A stretch of 64,000 nt of DNA from Hymenoscyphus infarciens (taxonomy: Eukaryota; Ascomycota; Leotiomycetes; Helotiales; Helotiaceae). Below are positions 10,701-22,451 of the stretch, piece by piece. Location: the NCBI GenBank assembly GCA_001414345.1, contig LLCB01000065.1:124001-188000 (forward strand), read 5' to 3'. The notes below the pieces were generated by a model, which was given only the letters and a program-made list of their open reading frames with translations, was not told where the DNA came from and did not search any database. Positions within the stretch are counted from its first letter, which is position 1. Every line of letters begins with the position of its first letter. Both the position numbers and the translations under genes were made by a program.

Positions 10701-12901
10701 TCGATAGCATGTGGAATTTGTATCTTGATGGTGTAAAGGTCCTCAACATGAATTGTAGCGACACTTTCAATTACCTCATCCAGCCACTCGGTATCCCACC
10801 TATTTGCGACCATTGCTGCTTGGAAAATTTCGTGCAGTAGGGTACCATACACCATCGGTGGTGCGGCCTCACCTGTAGCCTTGACCCGGTCTTGAAGTAC
10901 AGCGCGTCTAGTGCAGCCAAAGGAGTCGGCAACGACTGTAGCTGATACGAGGTGATCAGGATGGAGAATCAACATGTTCTTATCGTCGTCGATGATACAC
11001 TGTGTTTGAATGAAGGTACCAATGACGTGAACGTAGGCTTTAACAGTAACAGGAGTCTCATACCAAGTGCCACGAAGGTTAACGATCATGACAGACTTTG
11101 TATTTTCGACTTCAAGAAAGAGAACCTAGAGTAATTAGCGTGGTACATTATGTGAATGGTGTGTACTAACTTTTTCTTTGCAACGACGCCCTTTAGCATT
11201 TTCGTATTCAGATAGCACTATGCTGGTAACTAGATATCTTTGGATTGCCTGTACTTTTCGTTTGGTCTACAATAATCTTAGCCTACGTTGGTGCTATATA
11301 TTGCTACGAATATTTTGTACGTACAGGTATTAAACCTCTAGCAGATTTTGGTATGGACTGGGTAGCAGCTACCGCAGCTTCAAAATCATCCTCATCGAGA
11401 TCGCCATCTCCAAATTCATCATCAGAATCTGCCTTTGACATCTGTCGCCCGGCATTCTGAGATTTAGGTACGCTTGGCAACTGAAACTTTCTTGGCTCTG
11501 GGGAACGCTTATCAAATTGAGACACCATTTGCTCCAAGTCCGCTCCAAAATCATCGTCATCAAATTCATCAAAGTCCCCAAAGTCATCCACTCCTGCTTT
11601 CCTTTTATGAGGTGATGTAATAATCTCGGGTTTAGGTGTCGATAAGGATTTCTTTGGCGACCGTGGATATCGAGGGGGTGGCCCAGTAGGTAGCTTTAAT
11701 GATGTTGGTTGAATATATGATGTTTTCTCAACTGATTTTAACTCCAGGGTTTCCAGTAGACCAGCGTCAAGATCATCGTCGTCGAAATCGTCACCGTAGT
11801 CCGATTCAGCCTTTACTGAAGCTTCCCTCTCACGGCAGACCATCCCGGTTGACGCTTGTTGCTGGATGTTGTTATGATAAGATGCAGAGCCACGGCGGTC
11901 CTTCTGTGGTGTTGGGGAATGATCGTCGGTAGGAGAGATAGGTTTCTTATATGGTGCATGAGAAGGACTTGAGTCTTTTGGGGATTCGCTCAACGAAAAT
12001 GGTTCTCTAGGTTGCGACAGGCTTTCTTGAACTCGTTCGATCAAAACTGATAATTTCGAGGGACCAATATTGACAGATTCTGTGAACACGTCCCCATCAG
12101 AGGCACCAATTTTTCGGCGCTTTGGAAATTGGCTCCCGCAACTATTCGCTCGCCGAAAGCTTGCAATAGCTCTTGGTGTGGTACCATTTCTAGAAGGCTG
12201 TGGTGAGGAGGTTTGCATGATGTGAGCGAGCGCGGGTACGGAAGGGCCTTGGGGTGTATTGGAGTTTGTCCCATTGAGAGAGTAGCGGCCCCATAACTCA
12301 GATCCTGGGTCGACTTGAGGATTATCGTTTCGAAAGAATTGAGGTGCAGGTGAGGATGCCGGAGGTGATGAGCTTCTAGCTCTCTTCTTTGCTCTCCGAA
12401 TTCCAAATGGGGATGCCGTCGTTGGAGTATCGTCGTCATATTTCCATTCTATCCGATCGTCTGGGGATACATTCTGTTTCACCCGCTCCCGTTGAACGTC
12501 GCTCATGCCAATCAAGTCCGGCAATGCCAATCTGCTCGCTGGGGTTGTTGGGACATCGCTCCTTCGAGGTTCGGGCAACGAAGGCTGTTCATCTGCAAAG
12601 TTCTTCGGTTTTTCTGGGGAGCTCTTCCGTGGCGAGCTTCGATTGAAGGTTCCACTGCTTGACTCGGAGTTTTCCTTGTCGTCATCGGAAAGCAAGCTAA
12701 TGACATTCTGGCCCTTGTATTCTGATTTTTGTCCACCAAATTGAAAGACGTTGAGTTTGTTTTTTGTTGCTGTAGAAATTGGGACCGCAGGTTTTTCTTG
12801 TAAAGGTTTCGATTGGGGATTCCTCGCCTTTTGCGGGCCTTGGTAGCTTTTATTTCGGGCCCATTGTGATTTGTTTTGTGGTTGCTGCTGTTCACAGGCA
12901 A
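7800..12901 (-). CDS. DNA2: DNA replication helicase/nuclease DNA2
   Basis: DNA2 cleaves long Okazaki flaps and resects DNA ends in the nucleus. Exons on the minus strand: about 12901-11325, 11266-11171, 11125-10634 and 10586-7800, with phase-compatible GT-AG introns; about 1650 residues. The first about 520 residues are disordered and rich in Ser, Pro and acidic residues (DDDDFGADLEQM, DDEFGDGDLDEDDFEAA). The RecB-like nuclease follows: GCTRRAVLQDR, YGTLLHEIFQ, PFEVKTGK (catalytic Glu-Val-Lys) and the Fe-S cysteines in NMCGRCYAKVPC plus the upstream GC. The SF1B helicase has Walker A GMPGTGKTTT, Walker B CIVDEASQ, GDHNQLPPLV, HQYRMCE, DRFQGRDKEVI and RRINVAFTRAK. The C-terminus has a basic tail. 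The 5' end is unresolved: the open frame begins at a stretch without ATG (reads QQPQNKSQW near 12895); a likely upstream exon lies at about 12919-12990, but the obvious ATG there does not join in phase. Long plus-strand ORFs here are shadows. Confidence 0.95.
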
Positions 12902-13446
12902 TGATTAGTGATGAGTTTTAATCAGGATGTGCACTAAGAAATCTTGCCTTATTTGAGTGATTCTGGTCCGAAAATGACTTCTGAAGAGGCATAGTTCTCT
13001 TGACAGAGCGAATACAGCAAGGCTTGGGGAGATGTGGGGGGGGATTGGTGGTGGTGTTGCACTCTGAACAATAATGGGAGTGGTTTGGAACTTTACAGCG
13101 GTGCATTGTCCCTGCCTCCCCAGAACACGCGCCAAAACCTAAGACGCGACCTGGACGTGTTGCGGGCACCCGCATGCCGCTTTTACTCCGACTACCCGCC
13201 TATAGTAGGGGATAAATGCATAGCCGAAAGCAAGCCGAGAGGTAGCCTAGTTCCTAAGGCCCCACATGAGTTTGCATGACCGAGTTGGTTTCCAAAATCT
13301 TATCTTGCTATCTACCTCTTTCCCTCCCCGCCTCAACACCACAACCTAGGTATGCATACTAACTCTGAACTGCATGCGCTTCGCCCAAACCTCAAGCTTG
13401 GTATTTCTTTCTGCTAACGAACTGTTCCTACAGAACATTTCCAGCC
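12902..13446. promoter_or_regulatory. Divergent promoter region DNA2 / oxodicarboxylate carrier
   Basis: About 0.5 kb between divergently transcribed genes. Includes the unresolved first exon of DNA2 (about 12919-12990) and a pyrimidine-rich leader at 13315-13446 before the carrier ATG. No recognisable operator. Confidence 0.5.
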
Positions 13447-14647
13447 ATGACGTCCGAAAAGCCTTTACCCTTCCAATACCAATTCGCGGCTGGTAAGATT
13501 ACTTGCGTCCCCCCCCTCTGGTGCCAATTGAAGCTCACGATCATTCTTAGGTGCTGTGGCCGGAGTTTCTGAAGTGAGTCTGCTGCCATCACAGTTGGAA
13601 AGATGGAGAAGAAAAAGAAATGTTAGCTAAATGGCGCAATTTGTAGATCCTGGTTATGTAGGTATCCCATTCTTGATTCGCAATTTGGAAGAATTTTACT
13701 AACTTAATTCTCAAAGGTACCCGTTGGATGTTGTCAAGACTCGAATGTAAGCCATATCGTCGAGTTCCTAGCTCCATGCGACCCGATCGATGTTGACGAA
13801 CTTGCAGACAGTTACAAACTGGTACCGGAACTGGCGCGGATTCATACAATGGCATGGTGGATTGCTTCCGAAAGATTATCAAGAACGAGGGGTATGTTGG
13901 GAAACTTTGATTGGAAATTTTGGCTCATGGAAGAATAGTTTCGGTCGTCTCTATCGTGGTATCGAAGCTCCAATTCTAATGGAAGCACCAAAGCGAGCAA
14001 CCAAATTTGCAGCCAACGATGCATGGGGTAAATTTTACCGGGGACTCTTTGCTATGGAAAAGATGAACCAGTCGCTTTCAATTTTGACCGGTGCTACTGC
14101 TGGTGCGACCGAGGCGTTTGTTGTGGTACCTTTTGAGCTGGTCAAGATTCGTCTCCAGGACAAGGCCTCTGCTGGCAAATACACTTCTACACTCGATGCT
14201 GTCACCAAGATTGTTAAAGCTGAGGGTCCCCTCGCATTATACAACGGATTAGAGAGCACTCTGTGGAGACATATTGTGTGGAACGCTGGTTATTTTGGAT
14301 GCATCTACCAAGTCCGCGAACTTCTTCCAAAGACCGACAACAAGACCACCCAAATGGGTTATGATTTAATATCTGGTGCCACCGGAGGAACTTTTGGTAC
14401 AATTCTCAACACCCCAATGGATGTCGTCAAGTCGCGTATTCAAAACAGTCCAAAGGTCGCTGGCTCAATTCCAAAGTACAACTGGGCTTGGCCAGCCGTA
14501 GGAACTGTGTTCAAGGAAGAGGGATTCGCAGCACTATACAAGGGATTTGGTCCAAAGGTCTTGAGATTGGGACCTGGTGGAGGTATCTTACTTGTTGTCT
14601 ACACCGGAGTCATGGACTTTTTCAGAACGTGGAGAGGAGATGTATAA
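13447..14647 (+). CDS. ODC: Mitochondrial 2-oxodicarboxylate carrier
   Basis: Inner-membrane carrier (SLC25 family, yeast Odc1/Odc2, human SLC25A21) exchanging 2-oxoadipate and 2-oxoglutarate, linked to lysine metabolism. Six exons: 13447-13492, 13551-13573, 13647-13657, 13717-13746, 13808-13891 and 13939-14647, all GT-AG, giving 300 residues, the family length. Three tandem repeats carry the signature Px[DE]xxKxR: YPLDVVKTRIQ, VPFELVKIRLQ and TPMDVVKSRIQ, followed by GLYRG-type segments (GRLYRGIEAP, ALYNGLEST, ALYKGFGPK). The N-terminus has no cleavable presequence, as expected for the family. The tiny 11-nt third exon and the 23-nt second exon are easily missed by automated gene calling. 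Identification as the ODC subfamily rests on APILMEAPKRATKFAAN, the typical substrate-contact region. Confidence 0.95.
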
Positions 14648-16039
14648 ATGCCTAGGCGAAGATATTGGGGACACTGCGATACTGGATCTTTTTGATGCGA
14701 AGAGCCATGTGTATATTCTGCCATCGCTGCCATGGAATTTCTGGGAAGGCGTCTTGCATTAGAAGACTTGTTTATGGGTTCTAGAAGCTCAAAGCCTATA
14801 GAGCATGGTACTTGGAAAAGAGTTCAGACTCGGGAAAGTGTAACAGTTGAATTAGAGCGAGTGCCAGACACCATATGAAATCCATTTCTGAATCTTCCTT
14901 TTTTGTGTGAATAATGATTCACACCAAGCAAAAACAGGTTTTTCATTTATACGTTTGCATCGTAAAGTCGTTGGGCGTGCGTTAGTTTCCGAAAAAAAGA
15001 ATCATGCAGAGGGACTCAGCCGAGCTAGTCAAATGACAAGTTTAAGGTTTTCTTTTCTTGTTTTCTGAGATTCTCAGTCATGATGCAAGGGAATTGGGCA
15101 GGTTCCCTCTGAGTAGCCTTGTCTGGAAAGGACCAGCTGGGACCGATCGGCTAGTTTTGACTGCATGTTACACTGTGAACTAGGAGTCAGTTCTTCTTTG
15201 ATATGACGCACATTCACACAAACCTTCTGACACCTTCTTGATTGATTTTACTTATTTGTAGAAGATCCACCTGCTATATCTGTTGGACCTCAGCTTTTGA
15301 ACCTTCTTTCTTCTGCCAACCTAAATATAAACACAATTATGATAACCGCTGAGATATTCAATGCTCTGGTTCAATTCCATGTGAAGCTCTCCCCAATGAA
15401 ATTGTTAACAAGCAACTGAAACTACACCTGCATACTGAGTGTCTTACACCAATCCATCTAAGCACATGAAGCAAAATAAGTTAATGGTTCTAAAAAAAAG
15501 GTCAATCCATGTACAGTAGTCGCTCGCTTGGGAGGAGAAGGGAGGAGAAGCCATGAAGAGCTACACGTGATTTTCACATTTCGTCACAAGCCAAATTCAA
15601 CTCTGAATCAATTGAAAAATTGTAAACATAATATTTAAAGGGTTCTTCTCCTCTTTACTAGAATGGAGACTAAAAATACTTTCGTTAATATTTTTGAAGT
15701 TTAGCTGTTTACCCGTGCGGCTATCTTTAAACCCGTGGCTTAGCGTTTCCAGAATCGACCTGCATCAACAACACACCTCCCACCTCTTTCCCTTCTCAAC
15801 CCACAACCTTCCAACCCACAAACCGAATCTTCTTTGCAAACTCCATTCTCACATTCCTTGAGCTTTTGCGACAGGTCCTCAATCAAAATACTCCTCTATC
15901 AAACCGAAACAAACAAAGACCGTAAGTATATCATCTCCAGCGCTTGTCGCATTGTCGTCGCGGAAGACGCGCCTTGAATGCGCCAAATCGGCGCAAACTC
16001 CCACAACGAACAATTTCACTAATTCCTTTGCAGGAAATA
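14648..16039. other. Intergenic, no gene seen
   Basis: 3' flank of the carrier and 5' leader of the lysine-rich gene. Pyrimidine-rich leader at about 15760-15900 and GT-AG-like signals near 15920-16032 suggest an intron in the 5' UTR (GTAAGTAT at 15921, acceptor CAG ending at about 16033). No coding frame supported. Confidence 0.45.
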
Positions 16040-16760
16040 ATGGCTCGCGAGGGTACTCGATCCGCAACCGGTCAGTATACATTATATCCCCATGTCCTCA
16101 TCGCTGCGCTTTTGCGAAGCTCGGCGCGTAGCGGTTATCTTGCGAAGCTATACTGAACCTCCCACAGGCAACTCCCGCCCAAGAGTCTTCGACACTGTCC
16201 CAGAGCCAGTCGTCACCAAGAAGAAGGCTACTGCCAACACGGGCGCAAAGCGTGGACCTAAGAAGGCAACTACTACAACCAAAGCTGCGAAGCCAACTGG
16301 TGTCACCAAGAAGACCGCTGCACCAAAGAAGACCTCGGTCGCTACCAAGGTTTGTGGACTCGGTTCCAACACATATTGGGCTTTACTGATAGGGACAATA
16401 GGCAAAGGGTGTCGTCAAGAAGGCTGAAGGCGCTGTAACCGGCAACCCAGAGAAGAAGGTATGTCTACAATTGTTCTTTTGTTGTGGTAATTGGGATTCG
16501 GACGCGTCGAGGACCCCTGTCAAAGCGATGTTCCGAAACAAGTTGTTTTGGACCTCACCTTTAAGCAGAACAAGAGAATTGTGATGGTCTCCATTGCAAT
16601 GCTTTAGATCTTCAGGTTCTCAAACTCCTTTTTGCGCTTGTCCACCGATTTTAAAGTTCGCCATTGCTAACTGGACCTCCCCCAGGCTGCTGGTACCAAG
16701 AAAACCAAGGGAACAGACGTCACTGCTGGCAAGAAGGCCGCTGCCACCAAGAAGAAGTAA
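16040..16760 (+). CDS. Small lysine/alanine-rich basic protein (linker-histone-tail-like)
   Basis: Four exons (16040-16070, 16168-16349, 16402-16458, 16686-16760) joined by GT-AG introns give 114 residues, frame intact to TAA. Composition is dominated by Lys, Ala and Thr: TKKKATANTGAKRGPKK, GVTKKTAAPKKTSVATK, VVKKAEGAVTGNPEKK and a C-terminal AGKKAATKKK. This resembles the C-terminal tail of histone H1, but the winged-helix globular domain is absent, so I do not call it H1. RGPKK is AT-hook-like without a clear core. A nuclear, nucleic-acid-binding role is inference from charge only. No neighbours of related function. Confidence 0.7.
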
Positions 16761-17669
16761 ACCTTCATACGCATTATGAAATCTCCTCCGTCGAAAGAAT
16801 AAGTCCTGCAAAAGTGAAGCTTAACTCTGATTATGTCCCTCAGCTTCACTGGGTAATGATCAAGTAACAAGCATCATCTTTCCGGCAATTGCAGGCTTGT
16901 TTTTCCACACAGAAAGAGAGAAGAAATGAATGGCGTTAGAGGAGTTTCATGTTTTTATTGGATGGATGAACATAGGGTATCTGTTTTCTCCACGGGACGG
17001 ATTGCGCTGGAGATCATTGTTTATAGTATGATGATTCTTGATTGATATTTTTGAAGGAAGGGAGGAAACAGAATTGAGAGCAATACTTGATAATAGGATT
17101 ATTGAGTTTGTGGTTTTCATAGCGTGGCAGTTGTTAATGGATGAAGGGACTTTGTTTTGTTATTTTCTTTGGACCTTGGAGCGCTTTGGACCTGGAAGTA
17201 CATGCATGTTGACAAGAACCTCTACATACAATCAATCAATCTGTGCTTGGAACGATTTTATGGTTTTGCTTTGAAGCTGAAGTTGTGATTTCTTGGTGTT
17301 GTTCATGCTCTGCTGTCTGATGCTAACTTCCAGACATCAGGACATCATTTCGACACTCATCTTTCACTTGTCCAAATATTCAGGATTCCTTTTAACGAGT
17401 AAACAAACAGATTCACTCCAGTCCTTTTGTTTGGTGCTAATAAGAAAAGGTGGACAGGCACTGCAGGTTCAGCAAACCTGAAGCTGAGTCAGTCTACCAC
17501 CCCTCGTTACTCAGTACCCCTAGTTCAATGTATCATCCCCCCACCCAGTTTCTTCATGCAGGTGGCTCTTCATTTTTACTTTGCTCTATTTTCTTGTACA
17601 CTTTCCTCCTGTCCTCATAAGCTCAATTCACCAGGCACCCCCAAACCACAATCGTACCCACTTCAGCAC
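16761..17669. other. Intergenic between convergent genes
   Basis: 3' flanks of the lysine-rich gene (+) and PBY1-like gene (-). Short ORFs only; no family feature or repeat seen. Confidence 0.5.
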
Positions 17670-20196
17670 TCAGGCCCGCCCCAAATCCAAATTCGCAACC
17701 ATCACCATCCCCTCCCCATCATTTTTCACCTCCTCCCCAGCTCTGAAAAAAGGCTTCACACCCACATCAACAACTCCCTCCCAAAGACCCCCAACAATCC
17801 CCCTAAGTTCCTCCCCCGTCTGTCCAAAATCGGGAAACGCATTAATCTCTAAAAGCCAAGTTCGATTCTCTGAATCAACCAAGAAATCCACACCAAAAAC
17901 CTCAAAAGCATTTGGTAGCGTCTGGAAATGAATCATCATTCCCTTCGCCGCAGCGGTGAATAGTTCAGATGTTAGGGTGCAGATTTGTTTGAAGATTTCT
18001 TCCTTTTTTCCAAGAGGGAGGGAGGGGAGGGACCAGAAGGCGGAAACGGGGTTGTATGTTTCTTCTGGGGGATTGGGGGATGTGGTGGAGGAGGAAGTTT
18101 GGAGACAGGTGTTTGTGAGGTGAGCTAGTAGATCTGACGGATCAGAGGAGAAAGAAGGTGGGACGTAAGGTGTTGAGGCGAAGAGTGCGAGCATAGGTTT
18201 ATAAACGAAGACTTTTAGACTTCCCACTGCGAGGACGTAAGTTCTGATGTGGAATTTCGTGGGTAAGCCTGAGGGACCGGGGAGGAGGAGGGGTGGATCG
18301 ATGTATGGCTGTGCGATGAAGTGACGGAGGTGGGAGGTCATGATGTAGTCGTCTCTTTCCTCGCTAGGCTTTTGATCGTTGGGGGCTGTGGTGTCTTCAT
18401 CATCATCCTCTTCCTCGTCGGAATCGGGTTGTGCTTCTTCCCATTCTTCGAAGATTGATTGGAGTTCTTCTTCTGTGCTGAATAGACGGATTCCTTGTCC
18501 TCGGTCACTCATTCCAGGTTTTAGAATCCACCATTCTCGCTCGTTCGGTGCCTTATCGTTCTTTCGGAAACTCTCCTTCAGTTCCCATGCCTCAACCAAA
18601 GCATCGTCCAGAAATTCAGCATAATCGAGCTCGAAATCACAAGAAGGTTTGACATTCGTTGCTAGAATCGAGGATGGGTTTTTGGCAACCCAATTGTGTC
18701 GTGTTGTGCTTAGATAGTGCTTTCTAATGAGGGCTTTTCGTATTATGTACGCGTTTGTCAAAAATGTAGATGGATGTGACATTATATGCTCAAATGGCAA
18801 AGATTCATAAGCTCCAATTTGGAGAAATGGTGTCTTTGGATCAGGAAGCTCCGAGATTGAAGAAATGAGGGTATATGAATTCTCAGGTAGCCGAGATTTC
18901 AGAGCTGCCAATATTAGAGGCTGAACATACTTGTCCTCATAATTGATAAGGGCATAGAAATGTTTGGATGGGGTAGAATCCAAGGACAACTTGTCCAAGG
19001 AAACTTCTGGTGACCTGAAAATTCGTTTGGTCAGACAATGATCGTAGAAAAAAACATGCGGAAATCTTTGTATTGATCTATTGTAGTCTAATACTCTAAC
19101 TTCGTTCACTCACAGCTTCAGCTCCCCTTGTTTTACCGCATCTGCATGCATAAAGTTTGCCTTTAGAGGCGTAACACTGTAAGAATAAGTTAGTATTAAT
19201 TCCAGAGTTATTCCGAAGGTTACTTACCTTGAGTAGAGTTCTTTAATAGCCCATCCGTCGTTTCCTGGAGGTGCCTCTTCGACAGATTTGTAGACATCTA
19301 TAAATCGAGGGGCCCACTTGAAATGCTTGTGTGTATGGCGTGTAACATCGGTCTCCTCTTTGCCTGTGTCACACTCTCCTTCTCGAATCCTCTGCTCTTC
19401 CTCGTCAGGATTTCCATCCTCATCCTCCACCTCTTTGAAGCAACTCCCGTCACTCCAATAGTTTTGTAGCATATTCGTCCACATAATCTTTCTCGTCTCG
19501 ACGCCTTTAACTAGAGGCACATTGACGGAATATACATCCACATCTTTCCCCCAATTATCGTACAGATGTTGTATTAACTTTGTAGATAGTTTCGTTGCCG
19601 CCGCAATAATCTCCGGGTCGTGAGCCGAATCGGGTTTCTTAGGTGACTCCATAGAAAAGAAAGCAAAGCTCAAAGCAATGGCCTTCCTCCTACATATCGC
19701 CGCTTCAAGTGCTCCTCCCAATGTGCCACTACTCAGACTGAAAACTGCCGTGGAATTTCTGCCATAGTTCGGACCACTGACCACAAGATCAATTGGGCCG
19801 CGGTCTTTGAAGAAATGGTATAATCCGATCTGTACGCAACTCGCAGGTGTTCCATCTACCAATACCCATTCCTCCTTCTCTTCTGCCCCCGCAGCTAAAG
19901 GTCGTGAATGTGTTGTGCCATCATCTTTGTGTAATGTACCCGGTCGAAAGTATGTGGGTTTAATGGTTTGACCCACCATGTGCGCTTTTCCGATCCATGA
20001 TCTCTGGGTATGTGGGAGGACTACTGAGACGACATGTCCTGCTGCTTGGAGAGCCTTGACGAGGGAATGAACATAGGGGGAGGAATGGTTCGAGGGAGGG
20101 CCGTCGTCGTTGACGACCTATGTAGAGCGTTAGGATGTTTCATGCCTCTTGGAATCTGGGTAGATTAATATAGAGGCGACTTACGAGAATATGCAT
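17670..20196 (-). CDS. PBY1: PBY1-like SurE phosphatase / tubulin-tyrosine ligase fusion
   Basis: Four exons on the minus strand: 20196-20185, 20117-19228, 19176-19114 and 19014-17670; all introns GT-AG, total 769 residues. The first exon encodes only MHIL, completing the SurE start MHILVVNDDGPPS (metal-binding Asp-Asp). SurE continues with VSGPNYGRN and SLSSGTLGGALEA. After an acidic linker (EDEDGNPDEEEQ) the C-terminal half is a TTL ATP-grasp domain: WWILKPGMSDRGQGIRLF (ATP-binding), FHIRTYVLAVG, LLAHLTNTCLQT, and VFGVDFLVDSENRTWLLEIN (Mg-binding Asp and Glu-x-Asn). Yeast Pby1 has the same architecture and associates with P-bodies and the decapping machinery; the substrate of the TTL half is not established. 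An Asp/Glu run (SDEEEDDDEDTT) interrupts the TTL domain. Confidence 0.93.
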
Positions 20197-21063
20197 TTTG
20201 AATTGAATTAACCGGTATTAGGTATGTGTTGGATTTCCCTTATTGTGGTATTACGTAGGTAGAGTAGTACAATATCGGCTTCGAAAATAAATAGAAATCG
20301 CCCCTCATCGCGGGGGAGTCAAGCAGGCCGGCCCGACCCTGACAGCCCCACCGAGTTCGCAATACCTGCCATGCAAGTGGTGATTTAGCTCTTGAGAAGT
20401 CCAATTGTATCAAAAGATCTTCGAACGAGAAGAGAACTTCAAATTATTACAGACTCAGCTTTTCAGATCTGCTTGCCTTCTTCCTCCCCTATATTCTATT
20501 ATTATTATCACGTGGGCGTTAGCAAAACTTCGGTCAACCCCTATCTTTCAACATGACCTTCGGCCAATCGATCGAGACATGTTTCCTTCTGATTCTCTTC
20601 CATACAATTTCGTATAAATATACATCATTCTGTGTCGTCAAAAATGAATCGCTAGGGAAGAGATAGATAAGACGATGGTTTCTATTTTCCCTATTTCCAC
20701 GAGTCCTGGCAGCAAAAGATGTTATAGTCGGAGATAGGAAAGCGCGGCCATGAATAACGGCCCAAGACGGACAAGCTATCTCCCCCTTTTCAAATCATAA
20801 TATAATCATGGTGTCGCTGCCTGCTGGTCGTGAGGCGCTTACAATGTATTGTATTCGTGTGTTTTCGCCTGTTTTGGTGGTGGCTTGGTGAGATTGACGA
20901 ATGAGAATGCTACTCCCACCCCCTTCCGCTCCCAGGTTTTTCCTTTTAGGCGTCACAGGTCATTGAAATGGGGTTGAGGCTGATAGGGAGCTCAAATTTC
21001 TCCCTAAACTTCCCTTCCTCGTGGCCTCCAAAGCTTTGAGGGCGAAAGATTTGGATCATCAAT
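20197..21063. promoter_or_regulatory. Divergent intergenic region PBY1 / NLR
   Basis: Separates the divergent PBY1-like and NLR genes. Contains a GC-rich segment at about 20310-20370; no gene or clear motif seen. Confidence 0.4.
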
Positions 21064-22007
21064 ATGGGAACGCAGATACTCTACTGCCCTGATGACTCTA
21101 CTTCCATAGTAGCTGAGTATTTATGCCGTATCTCCACTCCTTCGACCTCCGCTAATCCCAAGGCTGCAGTATTGTGTTTGTGCATGGCTTGAGAGGCGAT
21201 CCGATTGCGACCTGGAGCGACGGCGAGGTCTGTTGGCCTCGAGACTTCCTTCGAGACGATGTTCCAAATACCCGAATTATGACTGTAAGCAACACATGTG
21301 CGACCCTCGTTCTCCTGTCCTTCGCTAAGATGTGTCGAGTGGGGCTACGATTCAAACATTGCGAATCTTACGGAGTTTTCGAGCGCAAATAGCATATTCG
21401 GCCATGCGGAAAACCTTTTATTTGATATTGCACGGAAAAGGAGGACACCTCCTGAGGTGAGACGATACCAGGAGGCTATTCCACAACAATACATAATGGC
21501 TAAATCTTCTAGACATCGCGTCCTATCATTTTCGTTGGACATAGCCTTGGGGGTTTGGTGATCAAGGAGGCTTTGATTCGGTCATCCGAATATCTCAACA
21601 ACCAACAAGACTTGAGTTTGGGGAGCATCTTCAAGTTCACGTCTGGCGTGGTCTTTCTAGGGACTCCTCACCGAGGCAGCGAGAAGACTGGTCTTGGACA
21701 GATTGTGGCAAAAATCGCGGTTTTAGCTCTTCGGCAACCCAATGATAAGCTGCTTAAGAATCTAGAAAAGGATTCGGATGTGCTGGAGAGACAACGTCGG
21801 TCTTTTGCTTCTATAAGCGAAAATCTTCCCGTTGTTTGTTTGTGGGAGGAAAAGCCCATGGCAATTGGCATAGTAGGCCTACCTCAAATCGTATCATTTG
21901 AAAACGCTAACAAAATGCAGATTGTTCCGGAATGGTCTGCATTGATCGATGGCTTTAAAGTTAGAGCAAGTTCTATTCCGGCGAGCCATTCTGAAATGTG
22001 CAAATAG
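21064..22007 (+). CDS. NLR N-terminal module: SesB-like alpha/beta hydrolase, ends at in-frame TAG
   Basis: Exons 21064-21116, 21170-21284, 21340-21456 and 21513-22007, all GT-AG and phase-compatible, give 259 residues. Motifs: IVFVHGLRGDPIATW (beta strand and oxyanion HG), GYDSNIAN, RPIIFVGHSLGG with the nucleophile Ser (GHSLGG), and GVVFLGTPHRGS. This is the hydrolase found at the N-terminus of many fungal STAND/NLR proteins (SesB type). The frame stops at TAG (22005-22007) right after IPASHSEMCK, but the same frame continues NTPGYQRTSGYIMNLVDL and splices in phase (22084-22312 intron, exon 22313-22359, intron to 22442) into the NACHT exon. So the two parts are one ancestral gene of 1118 codons with a single nonsense codon, explained by CAG to TAG. 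A truncated hydrolase alone may still be made. Confidence 0.82.
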
Positions 22008-22451
22008 AACACACCGGGTTACCAGCGGACTTCAGGCTATATCATGAATCTTGTGGACCTTGCTGCCGCCAAGAATTCTTCAGGTGTGTAGATACACATA
22101 CTTTTCATTTTCTTTTTGCCTACCGCGAAGCTCCTACTTAACTGATCAGATTAGCTTCAGATCATGGGGGTCGGAGCATCGGAACTTGATTGGGACCGGG
22201 AATGAAATATGATTTCCTATTTCTTTATTGCGATATGAATGTCCATTTTATGCTAGCTTTTCATAATTAGAATGTAAAAAGAGATCTCAATTTAACATTT
22301 TCTCAAATACAGTCGATCGTCAACTCAAAGAAGAGGAAGAAAAATGTAGTGAGATGGCTGTAAGATGTAGGTGATTCTTCTCACTTGGGTCCCCCCTCCC
22401 AGACGCTGATGCACTAAAATAGCTGTGCTCCGCACTCTTCAGTTTCGTGCA

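Noticed and set aside
15355..15400. GGTTCAATTCC resembling a tRNA B box
   Set aside because: No A box or cloverleaf pairing upstream.
16040..16760. Calling the lysine-rich protein histone H1
   Set aside because: The winged-helix globular domain is missing; only the tail-like composition is present.
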